A stretch of 64,000 nucleotides of DNA from an uncultured Methanospirillum sp. (GTDB lineage: Archaea; Halobacteriota; Methanomicrobia; Methanomicrobiales; Methanospirillaceae), in NCBI RefSeq assembly GCF_963668475.1, contig NZ_OY764544.1, forward strand, positions 744,001 to 808,000. The letters run 5' to 3'. Made by a program: the position numbers and the translations under genes. Below the pieces are notes generated by a model. That model made no database searches, was not told the DNA's origin, and saw only the letters and a list, made by a program, of their open reading frames with translations. Positions 1 to 8,856 of the stretch are shown one piece after another. How positions within the stretch are numbered: position 1 is the first letter of the stretch; each line of letters starts with the position of its first letter.

Positions 1-152
1 CCGGATGCAGTATAGAGGATGACCCGCTCGGTCTCCTCCAGTATGGCCTGATCACCAACAGCCGGAGAGATCAGCCAGCAGATGAGTATTGATATTATCA
101 GAACGATACCGCTTGCGCTATATCGCCTGTAGTATGTTTCATAAGACCCCAC
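1..152 (-). CDS. N-terminus of a secreted or membrane-anchored protein (partial)
   Basis: The minus strand is open from a GTG at 152 to the window edge. It reads about 50 residues: a short basic start (YYRRYS), a hydrophobic stretch of about 18 residues (GIVLIISILICWLISPAV), then an acidic segment (GDQAILEETERV). This looks like a signal peptide or membrane anchor. No ATG or clear Shine-Dalgarno site precedes the GTG, and the rest of the protein lies outside the window, so no function can be given. It lies upstream of, and on the same strand as, nothing else visible here; the protease that follows is read from the same strand further right. Confidence 0.45.
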   Translation of the reverse strand, partial: MGSYETYYRRYSASGIVLIISILICWLISPAVGDQAILEETERVILYTAS

Positions 153-219
153 TATGAACTACCCAGGTACTCTGATCTCGGCATGGAGACAGATAAGTTC
201 TCCCGTTCAGACCCGGGCA

Positions 220-2991
220 TCAGGGAATGATAATACCAGGACTGTTCATATAAATCCAGAAACCTTCTGTGGGATAGAGAAGCCGGGCATCTGAATAGGC
301 ACCAGTTCCGCCGTTTACAATCACCTGGCGGAACTGCTGTTCCCTTGAATCATAAACCAGAACATATGACCAGGATGATCCAAGAGGAGCGAGAAGATCT
401 GATGCCGTGAGGGTGCTTCTTCCCGGGATACCCAGCGGGTTCCATCCTACAGAAAGGTGACGTGCAGTCATGTTTCTACGGTCATCATCATAGGTAAGGG
501 AGATGTCAGTCCTGTTCGCCGCATGAACCCAGATCACGTCCATCTGGTGAAGGAGATCTCCGGTCCCCACCGGATCCCAGTGCCGGGTATCAGGGGAGTA
601 CCGCCAGATGGTATGGCTTGTCGTATTCACACTCGAAAAAATAATCCCGGTATTGTTCCCTTCTTTGAGTGGAAAGGGGATTGAGATCATGTTCCACCCC
701 GCGTACAACGCAAGAGTTTCAGGCTGCTCCATCTCTCTCGGCTTTGACAGGCGGGAGTCATTTACAATAGGGCAGGGGTCTGAAGACCGGTTTACTGTCT
801 GCCCGGCAGGAATAAGGAGGCGGGCATCAGGCACTCCAAACCCGGTGTCCGGGTGCCACCCTGTGGCAGAAGACGGAGTGGCATTAAGGAGTCTGCGTTT
901 CACCTCATCTGCCTTCAGTTCAGTATTTGCCTCCCAGAGCAGGGCACTCATGCCTGCAATATGAGGGGCAGAAGCACTTGTCCCGGAGAATGATCCGAGA
1001 ATTCCCTTTCCCGTGCTCACAAGGATGTTATCAGGCGCAGAGAGTTCAGGCTTCTGTCTGAGTTCAGGTGCAGGGTACTTTATCGTGATCGGACCACGAG
1101 AGGAGTACGGTTCAACTGCAGTTTTATTCAGATCGGGAATCACTGCTCCCACCGATATCGCTTCAGGAACAGCCTGCTGACCGAACATCGAGTCTTCAGG
1201 GACGCAGGGATCCATCAAGACCTGGCTTCCCCCAAGAGGCAGAACATACAGTTCGATCGTCCGGTTCTCTCCTCCTGCCTGGACAACCCTGACATAGAAG
1301 TCTTTTGAGAAGTCGTTCTCGTTTACAAACCGGCAATACTCCATCGGGTCATCATCCCCATCCTGAATCTTTACACTTCTCCCAATCTCCCTCATCTCAT
1401 CGTTGTAGAGGAAGAGATCGTAATTATTTGATGATTCAGAGAACCGGTCATCCCACTGAAGAATTACATGGCCTGCCGAATGTGGTGGAGCAGTAAACTT
1501 CAGATCCTTCGAGCCGTTTGCACCATTGAAATCATGCCAGAGATATCCCTGGTTCATGTATCCGCTGAATGGTGCCTGGTAGTGCTCCCGGGCAAAGTTA
1601 CCGGCAGACGTGATATACAATATGTCATACGAGAGAATCCGGTCTCTGATATTACGGGCGATGTACCCGTCTTCAAAGAACGGCTCAACATAGGTGATGT
1701 CATCGCAGATGATCCTGCACCCGTCACTGATCAGACGATCCATGGCCTGCACAAACTCGATCTGACTTGAACCACGATCAGAGAAGTAGAGTTCTGCATC
1801 AGGGGCGATATCATGCACAACCTGGAGCATCGCACTCCCCTCGTCACCCCCAATCTTGTTACTGAGTACATGTATGTTTGAGGGCAGCTCTCCGGCGGCA
1901 ACCACTGCATCAAGACTGGTTACGCCATCTGAAATGATACCAACCTTCACTCCCTTACCTGAAAGATTCGTTGTGTTCCTAATTTCACAGGTATGAAGAA
2001 TGTCATCCCCTTCGGTGGTGACATATGACGTAAAGGCAGGGAGTTGTGACATGATGGAGAGGACTGCAGGTTCTCGTGCAAGCCGTGAGAGATTCTGGAT
2101 ACTCAGCCAGCCTGAAACCCTGCCATACCGGCTGTCGGTCCCTGCATTGCTGAAGAAGGACTGGATTGGTTCAACAGATGATCCTAAACTCAAACTGGTT
2201 GTGACCATCACCTCGCTCTGATTCCCTTTTGAACCCCTGAGTTCTCCGGTTGCCCGCATCAGGTCTGCCGCATTGCCCGACGACTGACCGGGAGAGAGAT
2301 AGTGATCATCGAGGAGTTGAACCAGATCGGTTGAGAGTTTTCCTTTCCATGCGGTCTCTGATGCAAACGTTCTCATGCCGATACCTGTAGGGTCTGCCGG
2401 ATCCGACGTCTCCGCTGATAGTACTGAAGAATTCTCGGGCGTCTGGTTCAGATGGTTATCAGCACCAGATGTACGTGACAGTTTCGTTGGTAGTATCATT
2501 CCTGAACTGACAGGCGAAAGGACGGTATGTATTTCCCTGACTTCAGGGAGGGACGAGAGATTGGAGATCCGATCGGTTCGTACCCATCCGGTCATCAGGC
2601 CGAAACCGGGATCTGCTCTCGACTCATTCAGGTACCGGGTGACGTTGATGAGAGAACTGTCCTGAACCAGAGTGAGGGTAACATGAACTTCTGATCGGTT
2701 CTGTGAATCAAACCTGATCTGGCCAAGGAGTTCCATCTCCCGGGTCAGGGCTGCAGTGGTACTGCTTGAGGGAGAGGCAGATGGATCGACCAACTGGAGT
2801 AGATCACTCGATAGTTTATCTCTCCAGGAGTGAGTGGCAGGCAGAGCAGATGCATGAGAACTATCTGAAAAGAAGTCTGCAGATCCTCCAGCGGTATAAT
2901 TATCGTCAGCAAAAACCTGAACCGGAAAAAGGGATACCAGAAGTACGAGAGAGAAGATCAGCAGAGATCCACAAGTATGAGATTGCATCAT
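220..2991 (-). CDS. secreted subtilisin-like serine protease (S8 family) with C-terminal surface domain
   Basis: Extracellular protease of about 923 residues. The chosen ATG at 2991 follows a GGTGGGG site and begins a clear signal peptide (MMQSHTCGSLLIFSLVLLVS, cleaved near VFA-DD). A TTG 72 bases upstream would add 24 residues with no such signal. The first half holds two related repeats of about 150 residues that probably form a prodomain. The protease domain shows the Asp motif GVKVGIISDG, the oxyanion motif ITSAGNFA and the Ser motif GTSASAPHIAG. The expected HGTH motif reads DEGSAMLQVVHDIAP, so the usual His position is Glu. The C-terminal 180 residues contain repeated GWN motifs (AGWNMISIP, VGWNPLGIP) seen in archaeal surface proteins. 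It is divergent from the AIR-synthase-like gene, with a promoter presumably in 2992-3100. The exact substrate is unknown. Confidence 0.85.
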   Translation of the reverse strand: MMQSHTCGSLLIFSLVLLVSLFPVQVFADDNYTAGGSADFFSDSSHASALPATHSWRDKLSSDLLQLVDPSASPSSSTTAALTREMELLGQIRFDSQNRSEVHVTLTLVQDSSLINVTRYLNESRADPGFGLMTGWVRTDRISNLSSLPEVREIHTVLSPVSSGMILPTKLSRTSGADNHLNQTPENSSVLSAETSDPADPTGIGMRTFASETAWKGKLSTDLVQLLDDHYLSPGQSSGNAADLMRATGELRGSKGNQSEVMVTTSLSLGSSVEPIQSFFSNAGTDSRYGRVSGWLSIQNLSRLAREPAVLSIMSQLPAFTSYVTTEGDDILHTCEIRNTTNLSGKGVKVGIISDGVTSLDAVVAAGELPSNIHVLSNKIGGDEGSAMLQVVHDIAPDAELYFSDRGSSQIEFVQAMDRLISDGCRIICDDITYVEPFFEDGYIARNIRDRILSYDILYITSAGNFAREHYQAPFSGYMNQGYLWHDFNGANGSKDLKFTAPPHSAGHVILQWDDRFSESSNNYDLFLYNDEMREIGRSVKIQDGDDDPMEYCRFVNENDFSKDFYVRVVQAGGENRTIELYVLPLGGSQVLMDPCVPEDSMFGQQAVPEAISVGAVIPDLNKTAVEPYSSRGPITIKYPAPELRQKPELSAPDNILVSTGKGILGSFSGTSASAPHIAGMSALLWEANTELKADEVKRRLLNATPSSATGWHPDTGFGVPDARLLIPAGQTVNRSSDPCPIVNDSRLSKPREMEQPETLALYAGWNMISIPFPLKEGNNTGIIFSSVNTTSHTIWRYSPDTRHWDPVGTGDLLHQMDVIWVHAANRTDISLTYDDDRRNMTARHLSVGWNPLGIPGRSTLTASDLLAPLGSSWSYVLVYDSREQQFRQVIVNGGTGAYSDARLLYPTEGFWIYMNSPGIIIP

Positions 2992-3100
2992 CTGTTCGGC
3001 CCCACCAGGAGACAGGTTCTGCAAAGAACCTGTACTATAAAGATAGTCAGGAAAGGATATCAAGAAGACTTATTTATCAGCAGTGTGCGAATCTGGATGC

Positions 3101-4429
3101 ATGGATGTTGAAGGCTATGTCCGGCGAAATATGAAATCCGGCCGGGCAGAGGCTGAAATAATCAGGGATCTCTCATCACGAATCCGTGAGATCAAATCTG
3201 TATCCCAGGAATATGCAGAGCAGTTTGCGCATGCTGTCATCACCGAAGTAAAGAATACCAGCGGTCTTACCAGTGACCTTCTCAGCTGCACTGAAGCAGG
3301 TGTGGCGATGGGAGAATTCGGTGTAGGTTCACGAGGGACCGGAGATTTTTATGCACACCGCAAGATCGCTGAGATCATCGGAAAGACCGGGGCAAATGTC
3401 GGAGTCGATGAGATGGATGATGCCGGCGTTGTCGAGGCAGGTGGGAGATATATCATCAGCACCGTGGACGGGATGCACTCACGTCTCAGTGATTTCCCGT
3501 TCCTTGCCGGATTTCATGTGACCAGGGCAACACTTCGCGACTGTTATGTGATGGGTGCAAAGCCGGTGATGCTTTTTTCAGACATCCATGTCGCTGACGA
3601 CGGTGATGTCTCAAAGATATTTGACTACACTGCCGGAATCACAACCGTTGGAGAGGTGATGCAGGTCCCGCTTGTGTCAGGATCTACCCTGCGGATAGGC
3701 GGTGATATGGTCATCGGAGAACGTCTCACCGGTTGTGTCGGATGTGTCGGGGTTGCTGATCATATCACCGCCCGCAGGGAGGCAAGACCTGGAGACATCC
3801 TGTTGATGACTGAAGGGGCAGGAGGAGGAACCATCGCAACCACCGCCCTGTATTACGGATTTCCTGACATCGTGGACAGGACCATCAACCTCCAGTTCCT
3901 CAAAGGTGCCGATTCCCTGCTGAAAAGCGATGTGCTTCATCAGATTCACGCGATGACCGATGTGACCAACGGGGGACTCAGAGGAGATATCTTCGAGATG
4001 GCAGAGACAGCAGGATGTCGGTTCATCGTCGAGGAAGAACAGGTCCTGGGACTGGTTGATCCGGTTGTCAGAACGATGCTCGAAGAACTGGAGATCGATC
4101 CCCTTGGTGTATCGCTCGACGCAATGCTGGTGGTCGCTCCTGAAGAGACTATTCGCGAGGTTAAGGGTGTATTAGAGGAGGCAGGTGTCAGAACTGCAGA
4201 GATCGGTCGGGTTGAGAAGGGTAATGCAGAACCAGTTCTTATCAGAGATGGTAAGGAGACAGAGTTCAGACCACGGTTCAGAGAGGCAGCATACACTCCC
4301 CTTAAAAAACTGGTAGACAAGGAGAGCCGTGACTTTGAAGAGATGTGTGCAGGAGTTGACCGGGCAGCTACAGCAGCAATGTCAAAGAAGAACCGGATGA
4401 TCGAAAGGATCGGAAGACTCCACAAATAA
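3101..4429 (+). CDS. AIR synthase-related protein (PurM/SelD/HypE superfamily)
   Basis: A 442-residue ATP-binding protein of the PurM fold. The N-terminal 90 residues are a helical extension. The A-domain glycine motif and the MGAKPVMLFSDIHVADDGD segment follow. The C-terminal domain carries DVTNGGLRGDIFEMAE, the usual AIRS_C signature. This subgroup with a long N-terminal extension is common in methanogens and its substrate is not known to me; it is not a standard PurM, SelD or ThiL. The ATG at 3101 (MDVEGYVRRN) was preferred over a GTG at 3083, because the sequence from MDVEGY onward resembles family N-termini. No strong Shine-Dalgarno site is visible. The gene converges on the TPR gene to the right with 20 bases between stops. 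Confidence 0.75.
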   Translation: MDVEGYVRRNMKSGRAEAEIIRDLSSRIREIKSVSQEYAEQFAHAVITEVKNTSGLTSDLLSCTEAGVAMGEFGVGSRGTGDFYAHRKIAEIIGKTGANVGVDEMDDAGVVEAGGRYIISTVDGMHSRLSDFPFLAGFHVTRATLRDCYVMGAKPVMLFSDIHVADDGDVSKIFDYTAGITTVGEVMQVPLVSGSTLRIGGDMVIGERLTGCVGCVGVADHITARREARPGDILLMTEGAGGGTIATTALYYGFPDIVDRTINLQFLKGADSLLKSDVLHQIHAMTDVTNGGLRGDIFEMAETAGCRFIVEEEQVLGLVDPVVRTMLEELEIDPLGVSLDAMLVVAPEETIREVKGVLEEAGVRTAEIGRVEKGNAEPVLIRDGKETEFRPRFREAAYTPLKKLVDKESRDFEEMCAGVDRAATAAMSKKNRMIERIGRLHK

Positions 4430-4449
4430 ACGAAACAACTTGTCCGGAA

Positions 4450-6012
4450 TTAGTCATGAACAAGTCTGCTCTTGATCTTTCCGGTTACACTTGGATCAAG
4501 ACGCCGTGCCTTACTCATGGTCTGGAATGCCTCTTGTTTCATCCCTAACTCATCCATCACATGGGCTTTCCAGACAAGGGCTTTTACAAAGTCCGGCTTG
4601 ATCGCCAGTGCCTGGTCAAAACTTGTGAGTGCCTCCCTGAGCCTTACAAGGACCGTATAGATCTGCCCGAGATGATACCAGGCATCTGCACTGTCAGCAT
4701 GAACTGAAATCGCCTGCTGAAACGATCGTATTGCTTCAGAGTTCTGGTGCAGTGATTTCAGAGCTCTCCCCCGGTTCAGGATGGCTCGGTATTCATGTGG
4801 ATTGCGGGAGATTACCCGATCATAACACTGGACAGCCTCTTCCAACTTACCTACCCGGTGGAGTAGCACGCCCTTGTTATACCATGCCCTCAGGTCGTCA
4901 GGGTTCTCTTCGGTTACATGTGAATAAAACTGGAGCAGATCCCCGTACCGTTTCAGTTTTCGCAGAGCCTGAACACGGTATGAGGTGACCTGTTCATCAT
5001 GGGGGTTCAGGAGCAGGGATCGATCAAACCGTTTCAAGGCATCCTGATATTTATCGAGTCCCATATAGGCAAGACCCATCAGGGTCCAACCGGTACTCTG
5101 CAGTGGCTCAGATGTTGTCATCTCGTGTGCAGAATAGAGACCCTCCTCATACAGGCCCTGTTTGATATATCCCATGCTTCGCACATAGAGAGCGATGTGA
5201 TTATGAGGAGAGAGCGATAAAAGCCGTCTTGCAGATGTGACTGCCTCTGAGTACCGGCCTTCACTAAGGAGGGCACGGGACTTCATCTCCCATGCAGGAA
5301 CATGATGTTCATGTTGCTCCAGAAGTTGATCCAGCAGTGATATGGCATCAGGATACCTCTGTGTCCTGATCCTGCAGTATGCCATGAGGAGCAGGGCACG
5401 GACATTTCGCGGATTATCAGTGACAAGGATCTCGAGATCATCAAATGCATCATTGTACTGCTGCAGGTACACCTTGCAAAGACCGGAGAGAAACCTTGAG
5501 CGGGCATGTGCAGGATTCTTCTGAAGTACTTCAGAAAGCTGTATGAGGGAGTCTGCATAGTTCCCAGTCCGGTACCTAAGGTATGCCAGATAGTAATGTG
5601 CTGTGTTGCTGGTTTTTTCGTAGGTTGCTGCACGCTGGAGGCTGCGATCTGATTCATCCCCCTGGTTCAGATACAACTCAACAATTCCTTTGTATAACCA
5701 GGCTGTGCCATCATCAGCATTCAGGTTGAGACTCATCGTGATGAATGGCGATGCCTTATCCCACTCATGCTCAAGGATGAGTTGTCTCGCAGTTGTAAGA
5801 TAGGGATTTACATCGGGTACCGGCTTTGCTTCGCCTTCAGAAGGTTCAAGAAAGCCGGCAAGCTCCTCAGGTATTGTACTGGAGATAAAGCGGGTGTCAG
5901 TCTCTTCAAGTTCACCGGGTATCTCATGATCAACTGATATTGGTTCAAACAGACGCCGCTCTTCTTCTTTTACTACCTCTATCGGTTCATCCTGAGGAGG
6001 AAGCACACCCAT
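4450..6012 (-). CDS. tetratricopeptide repeat protein
   Basis: A 520-residue protein made almost entirely of TPR units from about residue 85 to the end (for example AWYNKGVLLHRVGKLEEAVQ, AWYHLGQIYTVLVRLREALT, ARSRFLSGLCKVYLQQYND). The first 80 residues are acidic and Pro/Glu-rich, without a signal peptide. It is likely a cytoplasmic scaffold for protein contacts; partners cannot be named. The ATG at 6012 (MGVLPPQDE) is chosen over a TTG at 6042, because an archaeal TATA-like AATAATTATT at 6041-6050 lies about 33 bases upstream of the ATG. That fits a very short leader and would place the TTG inside the promoter. Confidence 0.8.
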   Translation of the reverse strand: MGVLPPQDEPIEVVKEEERRLFEPISVDHEIPGELEETDTRFISSTIPEELAGFLEPSEGEAKPVPDVNPYLTTARQLILEHEWDKASPFITMSLNLNADDGTAWLYKGIVELYLNQGDESDRSLQRAATYEKTSNTAHYYLAYLRYRTGNYADSLIQLSEVLQKNPAHARSRFLSGLCKVYLQQYNDAFDDLEILVTDNPRNVRALLLMAYCRIRTQRYPDAISLLDQLLEQHEHHVPAWEMKSRALLSEGRYSEAVTSARRLLSLSPHNHIALYVRSMGYIKQGLYEEGLYSAHEMTTSEPLQSTGWTLMGLAYMGLDKYQDALKRFDRSLLLNPHDEQVTSYRVQALRKLKRYGDLLQFYSHVTEENPDDLRAWYNKGVLLHRVGKLEEAVQCYDRVISRNPHEYRAILNRGRALKSLHQNSEAIRSFQQAISVHADSADAWYHLGQIYTVLVRLREALTSFDQALAIKPDFVKALVWKAHVMDELGMKQEAFQTMSKARRLDPSVTGKIKSRLVHD

Positions 6013-6151
6013 ATACTGGTATCTAACGACTTCAGGAGACAATAATTATTCGATTGAAAAGGATGCCATAAGCGATCAGGAGGAAAAACAATGACGGAGC
6101 AGTCCCTGGCGGCTATAACCTTTATGCAGTTATCATGCTGATACCTCTTCC

Positions 6152-7645
6152 ATGGCAGATCCACTTCTGATAGCAAAGGGAGGGACTGATGTCACAATCC
6201 TCCCTGAGATGATCAACCGGCACGGTCTGATAGCAGGGGCAACCGGTACAGGCAAGACCGTGACCCTCCGTGTGATCGTTGAGAGTCTCAGCAGGATCGG
6301 TGTGCCGGTCTTTCTTGCCGATATTAAGGGAGACCTGTCCGGCATCGCAATGGAGGGAGGGGGAAATCCAAAGATCGATGAACGGATCAAAAAACTTGGT
6401 CTCACCGGCTTTTCATATGCAGGATACCCGGTGATTTTCAGGGACCTGTTCGGCGAGAACGGTCATCCGGTCAGAACCACCATTTCAGAACTGGGCCCGC
6501 TCCTGCTCGGCCGCATCCTGGATCTGAATGAGACCCAGGCCGGTGTTCTCTCTATCATCTTCCGGGTTGCTGATGACAACGGGCTCCTCCTTCTTGATCT
6601 CAAGGATCTCAGGGCAATGGTAACATATGTATCAGACCATGCTGTGGAGATCAAGGGAACATACGGCAATGTCAGTACCAGTTCGACCGGGGCTATTCAG
6701 CGTGCTCTTCTTGCACTTGAGGATCAGGGTGCAGACCGGTTCTTTGGCGAGCCGGCACTTGAGATTGATGATCTGATCAGAACTGCGGATGGGAAAGGGG
6801 TGATCAATCTCTTTGCTGCGGAAAAACTGATGCAGTCCCCGAAACTGTACTCTACATTTTTACTCTGGCTTCTCTCTGAACTCTATGAGCAGCTGCATGA
6901 GGCAGGTGATCTTGAAAAACCGAAGTTTGTCTTCTTCTTTGACGAGGCACATCTGCTCTTCAAGGATGCACCAAAAGCCCTCGAAGAGAAGATCGTCCAG
7001 ATTGTCAGACTCATCAGATCCAAAGGGGTCGGGATCTATTTCATCACCCAGAGTCCGTCAGATATCCCTGAAGATGTGCTCGGACAACTAGGAAACAAGG
7101 TCCAGCATGCACTCAGGGCAACAACCCCGAATGAAGAGAAGGCAGTCAGAACAGCTGCCAGGTCGTTCAGGCAGAACCCGGCATTTGAGACAGAGAAAGC
7201 GATATCAGAGCTGGGAATAGGGGAGGCACTTGTATCCATCCTCGATAAACAGGGCTCACCAACGCCTGTAGAACGGGCTTTCATTGTACCTCCGACAAGC
7301 CGTTTATCACCTCTTTCACCTGAAGAGAGGAAGAAGATCATGGCTGCTTCTCCAGATGCCGGGAAGTACGATACTCCGGTTGACCGGGAATCTGCGTATG
7401 AAAAACTGGCTGCACGAACAGAGGCTGTACGCGAGGAGCCGGCTATGACACAGCGCAAGAACTCTTCAGAAAAATTCCAGAAAGAACCTGTACGAAAAAC
7501 AACACCACGAAGCAGGAAAGAAGATCAGCCTGCTGAAATCGTAGGGGACATCGCTGTTTCTGTTGCAAGGAGCATAGGTACCCAAGTGGGCAGGGAACTT
7601 GTCAGGGGGCTTCTCGGATCACTTGGCGGGACAAAAAGAAGATGA
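6152..7645 (+). CDS. HerA-like ATPase, DUF853 family
   Basis: A 497-residue P-loop ATPase of the HerA/FtsK clan. Walker A is GATGTGKT at residues 29-36. Walker B is FVFFFDEAHLLF, followed by the sensor segment GIYFITQSPSDIPEDVLGQLG and a VQHALRA motif typical of the DUF853 group. The last 90 residues are charged, then end in a glycine-rich tail (GRELVRGLLGSLGG). Members are soluble NTPases whose physiological role is uncertain; DNA or RNA translocation is an inference from HerA. The gene is divergent from the TPR gene and no partner such as NurA is adjacent. Confidence 0.82.
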   Translation: MADPLLIAKGGTDVTILPEMINRHGLIAGATGTGKTVTLRVIVESLSRIGVPVFLADIKGDLSGIAMEGGGNPKIDERIKKLGLTGFSYAGYPVIFRDLFGENGHPVRTTISELGPLLLGRILDLNETQAGVLSIIFRVADDNGLLLLDLKDLRAMVTYVSDHAVEIKGTYGNVSTSSTGAIQRALLALEDQGADRFFGEPALEIDDLIRTADGKGVINLFAAEKLMQSPKLYSTFLLWLLSELYEQLHEAGDLEKPKFVFFFDEAHLLFKDAPKALEEKIVQIVRLIRSKGVGIYFITQSPSDIPEDVLGQLGNKVQHALRATTPNEEKAVRTAARSFRQNPAFETEKAISELGIGEALVSILDKQGSPTPVERAFIVPPTSRLSPLSPEERKKIMAASPDAGKYDTPVDRESAYEKLAARTEAVREEPAMTQRKNSSEKFQKEPVRKTTPRSRKEDQPAEIVGDIAVSVARSIGTQVGRELVRGLLGSLGGTKRR

Positions 7646-7969
7646 GAGGATGGGGCATGGAGTCCTGACTTGTAGTCATAGCTCTTCTGGAAGATCTTTA
7701 TTTTTCGGACTATGTATGAGGTATCAATCCAGGTATTCTCAACCGCTGTCTTGTTACGGTTCTCCCGGGAACTATCACGTGCTTCCATGATACTGCCATG
7801 TATCGAGGTCCTGACAACCTCTTATTCATAGCCATCGTAAAATTCCCATCATGAAAAGAACAAGAATTTACCTAATCTCTCGTCAGAACCACGACCCTGG
7901 GATCAGATCTGACATAAGACACAACGGTTATCTGCGATAATTGGTGAGTTTATGCAGAGAGGTGTACAG
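7646..7969. other. intergenic region without a recognised gene
   Basis: About 320 bases between the HerA-like ATPase and the small secreted protein. A T-rich stretch at about 7696-7704 could terminate the upstream transcript. No RNA gene or convincing ORF is visible. Confidence 0.4.
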
Positions 7970-8788
7970 ATGCAGAAGATCCTGTTTCAAATTATCATTT
8001 TCACGCTCCTTCTTGTAGTACCGGTTTCAGCAGGGACACTGGTCTCGCTTACCGGTTCCTTCTCCGAAGCATGGAATAACGGAAATATTCCATCCCCTGC
8101 TCCGGGAGTCATGGTCATTCCTGGCGGGCCGGGAATCCTTACCATTACAACAATTCAGGAACCGTTTTATAAAGCAGGGCTGGAAGACGGGCCGTCACAG
8201 GTACGATACCAGAACTCACAGACTCCCGGACTGGGTCCTGACATCGGTATGTACCTTGGTGATACTTTTTACCAGAAAGGTGCTGATATCGGTTCGGTCA
8301 AACGCGTATCCGAGGAAATCCCGCTCAACAGGGTCACCCGCTACTTCACCTGCCTGGATGGCGGAAAAAGTGTGAGTGTCCAGGTACTTCCGGCAATAGA
8401 GGCAAACACAAACCATCAGCTGGCTAATAAAGTCAGTTACTCTGCTGCATGGGAACCGCTACAAGATGGCCGGGCAACCGAACCCGGTTGTGACATATCT
8501 GGCGCATGGAAGACAAACAAGGGGAATGTCACCCTGGCAGAGACAGGGTATTCTCTTCGTGATGTCAGCATAGATGGATCTTATACCGGAAAACAGAAGG
8601 GATCATTCCAGGGAATTATGTCCGGACCAATCCTCACCGGAACCTGGTCTGAACCTGAAACAACAGGACGATCAAATTCAGGCAGGTTCACATTCTTCTT
8701 CAGAAATGACTGTTGTGCATTCACCGGAACCTGGGGAACTGGAGAGAGTGATACCAACGGTGGTGAGTGGTCAGGAGTGAGATACTGA
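7970..8788 (+). CDS. secreted protein of unknown function
   Basis: A 272-residue exported protein. The ATG at 7970 follows GAGAGGTG with five bases spacing and gives a clean signal peptide (MQKILFQIIIFTLLLVVPVS, then AG). An ATG at 7952 with GGTGAG just before it is a possible alternative. The mature protein has two parts: a region of about 150 residues with no recognised family, and a C-terminal region of about 95 residues beginning CDISGAWKTNKGNVTLAE. The latter has repeated GTW-type motifs (LTGTWSEPE, FTGTWGTGES) and resembles small beta-barrel stress or surface domains. Cys residues CDIS and DCCAFTG suggest disulfides outside the cell. Confidence 0.65.
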   Translation: MQKILFQIIIFTLLLVVPVSAGTLVSLTGSFSEAWNNGNIPSPAPGVMVIPGGPGILTITTIQEPFYKAGLEDGPSQVRYQNSQTPGLGPDIGMYLGDTFYQKGADIGSVKRVSEEIPLNRVTRYFTCLDGGKSVSVQVLPAIEANTNHQLANKVSYSAAWEPLQDGRATEPGCDISGAWKTNKGNVTLAETGYSLRDVSIDGSYTGKQKGSFQGIMSGPILTGTWSEPETTGRSNSGRFTFFFRNDCCAFTGTWGTGESDTNGGEWSGVRY

Positions 8789-8856
8789 TTTTGTGTTTGA
8801 AACTCTGACACAGAAGAAATAGATTCAACCCATGACTTTTTTTCCAGAAAAAGGAG

